Shown: piece after piece, positions 57,540 through 64,000 of the stretch
Position numbering within the stretch: the stretch's first letter is position 1
How the letters are laid out: every line of letters begins with the position of its first letter
From: Acidianus infernus
GTDB taxonomy: Archaea > Thermoproteota > Thermoprotei_A > Sulfolobales > Sulfolobaceae
Direction of reading: 5' to 3'
Assembly: GCF_009729545.1 (NCBI RefSeq)
Contig: NZ_WFIY01000004.1
Coordinates: 1,462,001 to 1,526,000 of the forward strand
Length of the DNA: 64,000 nt
Program-made: the position numbers and the translations under genes
The notes under the pieces: generated by a model
What the model saw: only the letters and a program-made list of their open reading frames with translations
What the model was told of the DNA's origin: nothing
The model's database searches: none

Positions 57540-57917
57540 CCTATTAATAATATCTCTTTTAATGTCAGCCGCTGCTTTATCGGAATAAACTAGTAGAGTA
57601 GAGTCAGAAATAAAATTTGATTTTCTTATAATTATCTTCACTTTATTAGAAAATGTCATTCGTTTATCTCCTCTCCCTGATACTATGTCTATGAGGTTAT
57701 CAATCTTAATTATCACATAGCCATACCCATTTTCTTTAAGTATTTCTTTTACTTCTTCTTTTAAATCAGCTATTGCTTTAGTGGAATTTATTCCTATTAT
57801 GCAATCTCCTCTAGAAGTCAAGTAATTCTCTTTAGTAAATTCTAAAGTAGATTTATGTTTTCCTAAAACATTTGGATGTCCATATATTTCTAAGGTATCT
57901 ACGGCAAGCTTACTCAT
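57447..57917 (-). CDS. DUF371 protein
   Basis: 156 residues. YGHPNVLGKHKSTLEFTKENYLTSRGDCIIGI is the DUF371 signature. Of unknown function, and the RNA-processing neighbours (YhbY, Rpp21) suggest an RNA role. It begins 8 bp inside the YhbY gene and ends with a long 93-bp convergent overlap with the Trm5-like gene. Confidence 0.88.
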   Translation of the reverse strand: MSKLAVDTLEIYGHPNVLGKHKSTLEFTKENYLTSRGDCIIGINSTKAIADLKEEVKEILKENGYGYVIIKIDNLIDIVSGRGDKRMTFSNKVKIIIRKSNFISDSTLLVYSDKAAADIKRDIINRLRQGDKAKVFIIASDIPLKNEEILRVIVNS

Positions 57918-58155
57918 TTTTCATCAAAATAAAAGTATACCCTCTAACTTCTACTAATTTTGCATTAGTCAATTCTGCAACTTTTTTAGCAATTTCTCTC
58001 CTATCTTGATCTTTTATTCCAATTCTTATTTTCACTACTTCATGGTCTTTTAATTGCCTTTTTATTTCATTTATTAAACCTTCTGTTATTCCATTCTTAC
58101 CTATTCTAATTGTTGGATGTTCCGCTTTTGCTTTCTTTATTTTTTCTGAGATCAT
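57910..58155 (-). CDS. YhbY/CRM-domain RNA-binding protein
   Basis: 81 residues: HPTIRIGKNGITEGLINEIKRQL with the GKxG loop, then VVKIRIGIKDQDRREIAKKVAELTNAKLVEVRGYTFIL. The CRM fold binds large-subunit precursor RNA. Overlaps the Rpp21 gene by 50 bp. Confidence 0.93.
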   Translation of the reverse strand: MISEKIKKAKAEHPTIRIGKNGITEGLINEIKRQLKDHEVVKIRIGIKDQDRREIAKKVAELTNAKLVEVRGYTFILMKNE

Positions 58156-58426
58156 ATCTCCTTATCCACCCACAAATTAAACAACTTCTAACTAAAATCT
58201 TTGACTTTATTCTTATTCTTTCCGTTTTACCTGGTATTAACGGGGTTAGGCATTTTCTACAAAATTTTCTTTTATATTCCAATGGTATTTTGAATCTACC
58301 TTTATTTGAATATTCTCTAGCTAACATTATATATTTCCTGGCTAATTCTAAGTTTCCTTCCTCTGCAAGCTTTATTGCATCATTTATTAGCTTTAATGCC
58401 CTCTTCTTTAGAGTTTTTTTATTCAC
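58106..58426 (-). CDS. rnp4: RNase P protein component 4 (Rpp21)
   Basis: 106 residues from GTG 58426. Two N-terminal helices (ALKLINDAIKLAEEGNLELARKYIMLAREYSNKG) precede a zinc ribbon CRKC...CLIC. Subunit of the tRNA 5'-maturation enzyme. It starts 18 bp from the divergent Nep1 gene and overlaps YhbY downstream by 50 bp. Confidence 0.93.
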   Translation of the reverse strand: MNKKTLKKRALKLINDAIKLAEEGNLELARKYIMLAREYSNKGRFKIPLEYKRKFCRKCLTPLIPGKTERIRIKSKILVRSCLICGWIRRYDLRKNKESKSGTSNN

Positions 58427-58444
58427 ATATATTCCTTATAATCC

Positions 58445-59095
58445 GTGAAACTTAACTTCATTCTTTTAGATTCGGCCTTAGAGCTTGTACCTAAAGAAAT
58501 CTTAAACGATCCTAGTGTTATTAAAAATGCAGAAAGAAGAGGAAAGAAACCCCAAGATACTATCCTTGACATATCTTTGCATTATCATGCAATGAGAAAA
58601 TTGAAAGATTGGCAAAAAAGAGGTAGACCGGATATAGTACATATGGCAATGATAATGATTTTATCTGAAAAAGAAATTTTAGGAGACTTCTATATACATA
58701 CTTACGACTCTAGAATTATAAAAGTTGAGAAAGATATGAATCCGCCCAAAAATTATAATAGATTTATAGGTCTAATGGAGCAATTATTAAAACTTGGTCA
58801 AATACCTCCAAATTCTTCTAGGCCTTTAATGAAAATATTAAATGTAAAGCTATCAGACATTGTCAAAAAATATAAGCCAGTACTTCTTTCAGAGGACGGA
58901 AGTAAGATTGATCCGACATATCTTTGCAACGAAAATTTTCTTTTAGGGATAGGAGCTTTTCAGCATGGCGATTTTTCTGAAGAGGTAAAAGGAATTTTCA
59001 CTGAGCATTATTCAATAAGTAAAAGATCGTTAGAAACTCAACAAGTAGTATGTAGAATAATATCTTCTTGTAATTACTTATTAGGCTGGCCCTGA
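58445..59095 (+). CDS. nep1: Nep1/Emg1 rRNA pseudouridine N1-methyltransferase
   Basis: 216 residues from GTG 58445. SPOUT fold: HYHAMRKL, RGRPDIVHMAMI, IHTYDSRII, RFIGLMEQLL and the knot region IGAFQHGDFSEEVK. It methylates pseudouridine in helix 35 of 16S rRNA. Divergent from rnp4 with 18 bp between start codons. Confidence 0.95.
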   Translation: MKLNFILLDSALELVPKEILNDPSVIKNAERRGKKPQDTILDISLHYHAMRKLKDWQKRGRPDIVHMAMIMILSEKEILGDFYIHTYDSRIIKVEKDMNPPKNYNRFIGLMEQLLKLGQIPPNSSRPLMKILNVKLSDIVKKYKPVLLSEDGSKIDPTYLCNENFLLGIGAFQHGDFSEEVKGIFTEHYSISKRSLETQQVVCRIISSCNYLLGWP

Positions 59096-59670
59096 TATTT
59101 AACTCTAGTAAATATTATTCCTCCAGGCGAATATGTCATTTCTAAAATTTCAAAGTAATAAGCCTCTAGAATCTTCCTAAATACTTTAGAGGTGCATAAT
59201 GTAGATTCGCTACTAAATCCACTACCAGTAATCCGTATTTCAATGATTTCATCATTAACTCTTTTTATTCTTATGTCCTTTATTGGCAACACAGATTTTA
59301 TTGTGTCATAAATTTGAAGTAATTCGTCAAACGTGGAAGCTCTAGACCTTAAATAGGAGGATATTTGCTGTCCTGCTCCATCGCATATTTCTTCTAACGC
59401 TTTCTGATCTTTCTCATAGGCTAGTTTAACTAAGTTTTCTATATACCAAGATGTAACAGGGATAATATCAAGATCTTTAGTTATCTTGTAAAATTCTACT
59501 AAATGAGATAAAGTTGTAGAATCTTCTCCGCTTCTTATTAATTCTAACATTGATTTGAGTGCTATATTGGTAAGGGAGAATATAGTGTATCCTCTACTTT
59601 TAGCTTCCTTTTCTAATTCTTTAACTATTTCAGCGTCGGCTGCAATATTTACTCTTGCCACTTTACTCAC
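59074..59670 (-). CDS. Conserved protein, possible ribbon-helix-helix N-terminus
   Basis: 198 residues from GTG 59670. ARVNIAADAEIVKELEKEAKSRGYTIFSLTNIALKSMLELI looks like a ribbon-helix-helix DNA-binding segment. A helical middle and a beta-rich C-terminal domain (KRVNDEIIEIRITGSGF) with one Cys follow. Overlaps nep1 tail-to-tail by 22 bp. Function unknown. Confidence 0.6.
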   Translation of the reverse strand: MSKVARVNIAADAEIVKELEKEAKSRGYTIFSLTNIALKSMLELIRSGEDSTTLSHLVEFYKITKDLDIIPVTSWYIENLVKLAYEKDQKALEEICDGAGQQISSYLRSRASTFDELLQIYDTIKSVLPIKDIRIKRVNDEIIEIRITGSGFSSESTLCTSKVFRKILEAYYFEILEMTYSPGGIIFTRVKYQGQPNK

Positions 59671-59738
59671 ATAAATGTAAACATTTTACCACTTTATAAA
59701 ACTTGTTCATATTGAGAAATCATTAAAAATTAAAAAAA

Positions 59739-59876
59739 TTATTTATATACTATTAAATCGAATATAATGAACAATATTAATGCTATTATAAATCCACCTA
59801 GATACCAGTTATCGTCCTTGAACAACGCTTTTATTAGATCGGAAAAGCTATTTATTTCGGTCTTTTTCTCTGCCAT
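59739..59876 (-). CDS. 45-residue single-TM membrane protein
   Basis: ATG at 59876, TAA at 59739. The charged N-terminus MAEKKTEINSFSDLIKALFK is followed by DDNWYLGGF and a clean TM helix (IIALILFIIFDLIVY) ending in Lys. The composition is that of a real small membrane subunit, not of random AT-rich DNA. The amphipathic helix plus TM layout resembles Sec61-gamma/beta-sized accessory subunits, but no family can be named. Confidence 0.6.
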   Translation of the reverse strand: MAEKKTEINSFSDLIKALFKDDNWYLGGFIIALILFIIFDLIVYK

Positions 59877-60145
59877 ACATGATCTAAGGTTATTTTACTT
59901 TAAAAAATTTACCTTAGAAAAAGTAACAAAGATTTATCTACACTTTTTCATAAAATTTTGACGATCATAATCTTGAAGTAATTTTAGTAAATGGCGTAGT
60001 ATATGTTAAAAATAATCTTAGATTAAGGCTTGTAAGTGTAAGCTTTTAAGTTCAATAATATTTCTACGTCCTAAAATATCCTTCCAGTGTAAACTTTTTA
60101 ACAATACGAGTAAATAATATATTGGGTATGAAAAGGTGATTATGC
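59877..60145. other. Intergenic region
   Basis: AT-rich gap between divergent starts. It holds a small inverted repeat (aaggt...acctt, 59886-59914) near the 45-residue gene's promoter, TATA-like sites, and an AGGTGAT Shine-Dalgarno (60134-60140) 5 bp before TTG 60146. I see no further gene. Confidence 0.5.
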
Positions 60146-61126
60146 TTGATACCCTTAGAAAAATTAAGGGAAGTTTCAAAGGTATTTTTATTTTCTGGAG
60201 CATTACTCTTGCCAATTTCAATCATAGAAATATATTTTGGTGAGATTTATCACTCGGCTATACTTATAGCGGACTCTTTTCACGGTTTTATAGATGCAAC
60301 TTCAGCAATATTATTCTCTCTATTACTTAATATAATATATCGAAGATCAAATAAATTTCCATGGGGATTATATAACCTTGAAAGTATAGCTGTATTATTT
60401 GTTACAATATTTATAGTAATTCTCTCAATTAATTATATTAATTTAATAATTAGCGACGTCAACTATGAAGTACCGGCGTGGTTATCGTCAATAATATACT
60501 CAAGTAGCGTATTAACTTTTGTAGTATTTATACTCGAGAAACGATATTCTTGGATCTCTCTAGTAAAAACAGATCTTACTCATAGTAAATTAGATTTGTT
60601 TATGGAAATAGTAAGTGGATTTGCAATAATTATAAATGAATATTATCTCACATTAACTGTAGTTTTTACTATAATAGGCTTTATTCTAGCTGACGCAATA
60701 AGGCAATTTAAAGAGGCAATTTATTCGTTGATAGGCATTAACTGTGATGCCCCATTTAAGGATAGGATAAAGACAATTTTAGAGAGCCTTGGCATTAATA
60801 TCAAAAGTATATACGTAAGAAAACTAGGTTCCTTTTACATGGTATATGTTGTTATTTCATTACCACCCGATTGCAAACTTTCAAATGTATATAAGATAAG
60901 AAAAACTGTAAAGAGAATTGTAAATTCATTTGAAAATGTTGCCATGATTGAAGTAAGAGTAGTTCCAGAGAAAATTAAAAAGCATAAATTACAAATTACT
61001 AATGATGCACCAAAAGTTAGTAACGGCAATAAAGTTAATGAGACAAATTGGACCAAATATTCCGCTAATTTCAAAGATATTGAAAACGGAAGAGAGCTTA
61101 TTAAAAGAGCAGTTACTAAAGATTAA
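60146..61126 (+). CDS. Cation diffusion facilitator (CDF) family transporter
   Basis: 326 residues from TTG 60146, supported by AGGTGAT 5 bp upstream. Six TM helices: ADSFHGFIDATSA in TM2 and THSKLDLF in TM5 each give an HxxxD-type metal site, and KFPWGLYNLES matches the FGxxRxE loop. A cytoplasmic ferredoxin-like C-terminal domain ends at about VRVVPEKI. The last ~45 residues are odd, and lie where another gene begins in a different frame. Probably exports Zn2+ or a similar ion. Confidence 0.85.
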   Translation: MIPLEKLREVSKVFLFSGALLLPISIIEIYFGEIYHSAILIADSFHGFIDATSAILFSLLLNIIYRRSNKFPWGLYNLESIAVLFVTIFIVILSINYINLIISDVNYEVPAWLSSIIYSSSVLTFVVFILEKRYSWISLVKTDLTHSKLDLFMEIVSGFAIIINEYYLTLTVVFTIIGFILADAIRQFKEAIYSLIGINCDAPFKDRIKTILESLGINIKSIYVRKLGSFYMVYVVISLPPDCKLSNVYKIRKTVKRIVNSFENVAMIEVRVVPEKIKKHKLQITNDAPKVSNGNKVNETNWTKYSANFKDIENGRELIKRAVTKD

Positions 61127-61727
61127 GAACTTAAGTTTTACCCCTGTTTATAGTTCTTCAATTATAAAGATAAATTTTGATGGTTTACCTATAAGAAAAA
61201 GCATTAAGTCCAATTTATCCATTTCATTATCTCTAAATGAAGGTTTTAGAATAAAGGAATTTATAAACTACTCTGGAATTCCAGAATATTATGATGAGAA
61301 ATACGATAAGTGGAAAATGAGCTTAGATAAAAGAGCTGAGGGGTTAAAGGTTGAAGTTAAATATTCTGGTTATGCACAACCCCTAATTTTCTCCTCACTT
61401 AAGTCTTTTTCTTCATTTAATGAGATCTTAAAAGGCATGTATAATCACACGGTAATAGAGAGTTTTATAATAGATTACGGTAATAGAGATGTTATACTAG
61501 ATATTTTTCATAATTCCAAAAAAGTGCTTGAATGCTTAGAGTTAATACCTTTCATTAGATTCTCGATTTTAATCGAAATAGATAATAATGAAGAGCTATA
61601 TATAACAGAATTGAGTTTGCCTTTTACTTATCTAAATTATGTTTCTGAATTATTAAGCGAGCTAAAGTCAGAAATAGATATAATTTTTACATTAAATAAA
61701 TTTCCTTATATATCAAAAATTCTTTAA
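61002..61727 (+). CDS. HTH-type putative transcriptional regulator overlapping the CDF gene
   Basis: 241 residues. The N-terminus KLVTAIKLMRQIGPNIPLISKILKTEESLLKEQLLKI is a helix-turn-helix of the type seen in other Sulfolobales regulators. The rest consists of beta-alpha repeats (SIIKINFDGL and SNLSISLSLNEGF). It starts 125 bp before the CDF stop in another frame. An alternative ATG at 61038 would cut helix 1. A metal-responsive role is possible from context but not shown. Confidence 0.6.
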   Translation: MMHQKLVTAIKLMRQIGPNIPLISKILKTEESLLKEQLLKIKNLSFTPVYSSSIIKINFDGLPIRKSIKSNLSISLSLNEGFRIKEFINYSGIPEYYDEKYDKWKMSLDKRAEGLKVEVKYSGYAQPLIFSSLKSFSSFNEILKGMYNHTVIESFIIDYGNRDVILDIFHNSKKVLECLELIPFIRFSILIEIDNNEELYITELSLPFTYLNYVSELLSELKSEIDIIFTLNKFPYISKIL

Positions 61728-62590
61728 ATTAAGTCTAGCTTCTTAACTTTAGGTAAAATTCCCTTTTCTTCTGTAAGCCTATAGAATGTTTCTAAACCTT
61801 TGATAACTTCGCTCTCCGGAACATTATATTCTTGAATATCCGCCCATATCGTTTTTTCTACTATTTCCTTATCTAAATTAGCTCCTTGTGCTTCTCTCAT
61901 TATCTCAACATCTTTAGGAATTATCTCCTGTAAATTCTTTTCAGCATATTTTTTACTTTTCTCGTAAACTTCCTTGAATTTTAAGGCTAAATCTTTTCCT
62001 AATTCCTTAGATACTACAACCATACCCATCGGCATTGGGGCGTTGTTTGAAATGTTCTTCCACATATCCCACATACTACCTATCTTGTAATATTTAACAC
62101 CCAATTTCTGCATTGCATACATCATTTTAATTTCATGAACAGCAACTAGCACGTCTCCTTCAGTACCTAAGCCCTTGATTTCATCTAGAACCCTCTTAAT
62201 TATTACTAATTTTCCATATTTTCCTATAAGTAACTTATAAAGAGTAAAGGCCGAAGTATTTGGACCATGAACTATTAACCTAGATTTCTTTACTTCGTCT
62301 AAGCTCATTTCTTTAGAAGCTAAAATCGGCATACCCGTTATTCCATCTACTGCAGAAGCTACTGCATTGCTCATAATATAATAATCGTCTTGAATGTAGG
62401 GATACATAGCAGCTGATGGCACCGATACATCGACTTCCTTCTTTAGTACTTTCTCGTTTACATCTTGAACAGTTGGTATAATCTCAATTTCTAAGTTAAA
62501 ACCTTCTGGTTTTATTTTTCCTTCGATCAATGGTATAAAAGGATATAGATCGCCCGAATCCGCTAAGGCGCCAACTTTTATTGTTACCAT
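61724..62590 (-). CDS. MqnD/MqnA-like periplasmic-binding-fold enzyme (menaquinone-pathway type)
   Basis: 288 residues from ATG 62590. The frame continues upstream, but that part overlaps the divergent gene. VGALADSGDLYPFIPLIEGKI, DVSVPSAAMYPYIQDDYYIM and the GITGMPILASKE loop follow the MqnA/MqnD layout (two-lobed fold without signal peptide). MqnD converts cyclic futalosine to dihydroxynaphthoate. Sulfolobales make unusual thiophene quinones, so a related reaction is possible. Confidence 0.6.
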   Translation of the reverse strand: MVTIKVGALADSGDLYPFIPLIEGKIKPEGFNLEIEIIPTVQDVNEKVLKKEVDVSVPSAAMYPYIQDDYYIMSNAVASAVDGITGMPILASKEMSLDEVKKSRLIVHGPNTSAFTLYKLLIGKYGKLVIIKRVLDEIKGLGTEGDVLVAVHEIKMMYAMQKLGVKYYKIGSMWDMWKNISNNAPMPMGMVVVSKELGKDLALKFKEVYEKSKKYAEKNLQEIIPKDVEIMREAQGANLDKEIVEKTIWADIQEYNVPESEVIKGLETFYRLTEEKGILPKVKKLDLI

Positions 62591-62618
62591 GAATCTTAGT
62601 ATATCCTGCAAGTTAAAA

Positions 62619-63128
62619 ATGTTAGTTTCAGTAGGTAGTAAAAATAGGACTAAAGTTGAGGCAGTAAAAGAAGCATTAGATATCATTGGACTTAAGGCTG
62701 AAATTGTTGCAATGGAAGTAGATTCTGGAGTTTCTTCTCAACCTTACTGTAAAGAAACTTTATTTGGTGCAAGAAACAGGGCAATTAGAGCGTTGAGAAC
62801 TGCAAATGCAGATATAGGAATAGGAATAGAAGGTGGAATATGCTTTGAGTATAATAAAGTATTAGCTTTTGCTGTAGTATATGCAGTAGATAAGGAAGGT
62901 AACGAAAACTTCTCAAAGTCTGCGGCTTTCACTCTACCTTCAAAAGTAGTGAAGTATATAAATCAAGGTTTTGAACTAGGCTATGCCGTGGATAAAGCTT
63001 ATTCTAAGTCAGGGTCAAAATATTCTGAAGGCGCAGTCGGAATTCTTACCAAGTATATTGATAGAAAAAGACTATATGTAGACCCAGTAATTTTAGCATT
63101 ATATCCATTTTATAATAAAAATATTTAG
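62619..63128 (+). CDS. Inosine/xanthosine triphosphatase (DUF84/YjjX)
   Basis: 169 residues from ATG 62619. SVGSKNRTKVEAVKEAL is the N-terminal substrate loop. GARNRAIRAL, IGIGIEGGI and YSEGAVGILTKYIDRKR are family blocks. It removes non-canonical ITP/XTP from the nucleotide pool. 28 bp separate its start from the divergent MqnD-like gene. Confidence 0.92.
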   Translation: MLVSVGSKNRTKVEAVKEALDIIGLKAEIVAMEVDSGVSSQPYCKETLFGARNRAIRALRTANADIGIGIEGGICFEYNKVLAFAVVYAVDKEGNENFSKSAAFTLPSKVVKYINQGFELGYAVDKAYSKSGSKYSEGAVGILTKYIDRKRLYVDPVILALYPFYNKNI

Positions 63129-63766
63129 CTTTGAGATACTAATCTCTTAAACAAAAGCCCAATCTCTGGTAATTTTACAGTGTCGTGTTCATTAGGTCTT
63201 GGAACTGTTGATAAGTAAACTCCATAGTCTTCATGATCGCACATTTTGTCTGATTTTGGCTCTCCATAAGGTGAAAATAATATGAAATCATCAACTTTCC
63301 TTAAAAGCTTTCTAAGTCCATCATCAACCTCTTTATATATTTCACATTTCTTTTGTGGATTTACTCTTACTAACCTATCTATAGCAGTAATATCAGCAAT
63401 TACTGGTTGCTCTTCTAGTGAATCAAGAATAGCTTCTATTACTTTATCAATCTCATCCTTAGCCGTTAAATTAGAATCATAAGGAAAGCCTAATTCACCA
63501 TAAGTTGGATTCGTTATAGGTAAATTTATTGCAACCGCATTAGTCTCTTTAATTAATGTGGGTTTTTCCTCAACTTTATAGAACGAATTACCACTTATAT
63601 CTTTCATTTCAAGGATTGACATCCATGATGATGCAGGATGCTGGGGTTTTCTATTTACAACAACTCCTCTAAATGCGCTACTAAATAAAGTAAGTAAGAA
63701 TCTTGGATTACACTTCATGAAGCTACTATAGCTTAAACCATCAACTCCTATGAGCAAAGGTTTCAT
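63125..63766 (-). CDS. Alkaline-phosphatase-superfamily-like protein (short phosphodiesterase type)
   Basis: 213 residues. The opening LLIGVDGLSYSSF and the closing FILFSPYGEPKSDKMCDHEDYGVYLST resemble the metal-binding start and end of type I phosphodiesterase/nucleotide pyrophosphatase folds, and HPASSWMSI the nucleophile region. It is only about half the family's usual length, so several insertions are missing and activity is uncertain. Lies 6 bp downstream of the thioredoxin gene. Confidence 0.55.
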   Translation of the reverse strand: MKPLLIGVDGLSYSSFMKCNPRFLLTLFSSAFRGVVVNRKPQHPASSWMSILEMKDISGNSFYKVEEKPTLIKETNAVAINLPITNPTYGELGFPYDSNLTAKDEIDKVIEAILDSLEEQPVIADITAIDRLVRVNPQKKCEIYKEVDDGLRKLLRKVDDFILFSPYGEPKSDKMCDHEDYGVYLSTVPRPNEHDTVKLPEIGLLFKRLVSQS

Positions 63767-63772
63767 TAACTA

Positions 63773-64000
63773 TCACTTTAATAATTCCTTAATTCTTATT
63801 TCAATTTCTTCTCTTGGAACAGCTCCTATGACTTCATCTACAGGTTCTCCATTCTTAAAGAATATAACGGTAGGTAAACTCATAACTCCATATCTTGCTG
63901 CAATATCTTGATTTTCGTCAGAATTCACTTTTCCAAATCCTACTTGCGGATAATCTTTTGCTAATTCTTCAATAATTGGTGCTAGCATTATACAAGGAGC
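63773..64000 (-). CDS. Thioredoxin, N-terminus beyond window
   Basis: The frame runs past the right edge. The last codons visible read APCIMLAPIIEEL, the end of the WCxPC active site, followed by VNSDENQDIAARYGVMSLPTVIFFKNGEPVDEVIGA with the conserved cis-Pro after Leu. A small cytosolic disulfide reductase. The first Cys and the start are outside the window. Confidence 0.93.
   Translation of the reverse strand, partial: APCIMLAPIIEELAKDYPQVGFGKVNSDENQDIAARYGVMSLPTVIFFKNGEPVDEVIGAVPREEIEIRIKELLK

Noticed and set aside
59767..59961. Plus-strand 64-codon frame
   Set aside because: Antisense to the 45-residue membrane protein. The minus-strand frame has the coherent charge/TM pattern.

Overview
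The window looks like a chromosomal segment of a thermoacidophilic crenarchaeon of the order Sulfolobales. The evidence is AT-rich DNA, many leaderless genes with a TATA box about 26 bp upstream, and frequent GTG/TTG starts. Lineage-typical genes agree: Orc1/Cdc6-3 beside isocitrate dehydrogenase, malonyl-CoA reductase closely resembling the Metallosphaera enzyme, a thermopsin-like protein, a sedolisin and DUF3211. The genus cannot be fixed from the sequence. Acidianus, Metallosphaera and Sulfolobus relatives all fit. The segment is mostly core genome. I see no rRNA, tRNA, CRISPR array or intact transposon.

Layout. 1-2.4 kb (minus): a truncated HerA-like ATPase, a stand-alone archaeosine-synthase-type domain, a TGT-fold transglycosylase and a box C/D sRNA. 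2.4-11.1 kb (mostly plus): a secreted protein, a YyaL/DUF255 protein, SDR, TenA, a glycosyltransferase, further C/D sRNA candidates, and a radical-SAM/SPASM enzyme paired with a membrane PLD-like protein. 11.1-17.7 kb: M1 aminopeptidase, a Walker-A-less ATPase-like protein, an IS200/IS605 relic, a Met/His-rich Fe-S membrane protein with an antisense C/D sRNA at its end, DUF2203 and a rhodanese. 17.7-21.7 kb: a slipin/thermopsin-like/NfeD membrane set, a tandem GGCT protein and a pterin dehydratase. 21.7-24.9 kb: orc1/cdc6-3, a probable replication origin (oriC2 type) framed by a 38-bp inverted repeat, and icd. 25-38.9 kb: DUF3211, a giant sedolisin, malonyl-CoA reductase, dihydroxy-acid dehydratase, PadR and ArsR-type regulators, and the NAD synthetase pair (nitrilase-type glutaminase plus nadE). 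38.9-50.9 kb: a chlorite-dismutase-family protein, Nudix, HIT, a large FAD/Fe-S oxidoreductase, endonuclease IV, HAD phosphatases, a METTL5-type methyltransferase with no canonical start codon, a CobT-like protein and nadA. 50.8-64 kb: a class V aminotransferase, Nob1, NAD kinase, an MFS transporter, ferredoxin-NADP reductase, an RNA-maturation block (Trm5-like, DUF371, YhbY, Rpp21, Nep1), a CDF transporter overlapping a regulator, an MqnD-like protein, DUF84, and a truncated thioredoxin.

Themes. RNA modification and maturation recurs: TGT/ArcS-like, Trm5-like, METTL5-like, Nep1, Nob1, RNase P Rpp21, and at least three good C/D guide RNAs. NAD(P) metabolism is spread over nadE with its glutaminase, nadA and nadK. 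Surface proteolysis is represented by thermopsin-like, sedolisin and slipin/NfeD proteins. Carbon fixation is represented by malonyl-CoA reductase of the 3-hydroxypropionate/4-hydroxybutyrate cycle. Two genes lie outside a standard ORF list: the METTL5-like gene at 46893-47504 (ATT start inferred) and a 45-residue membrane protein at 59739-59876.
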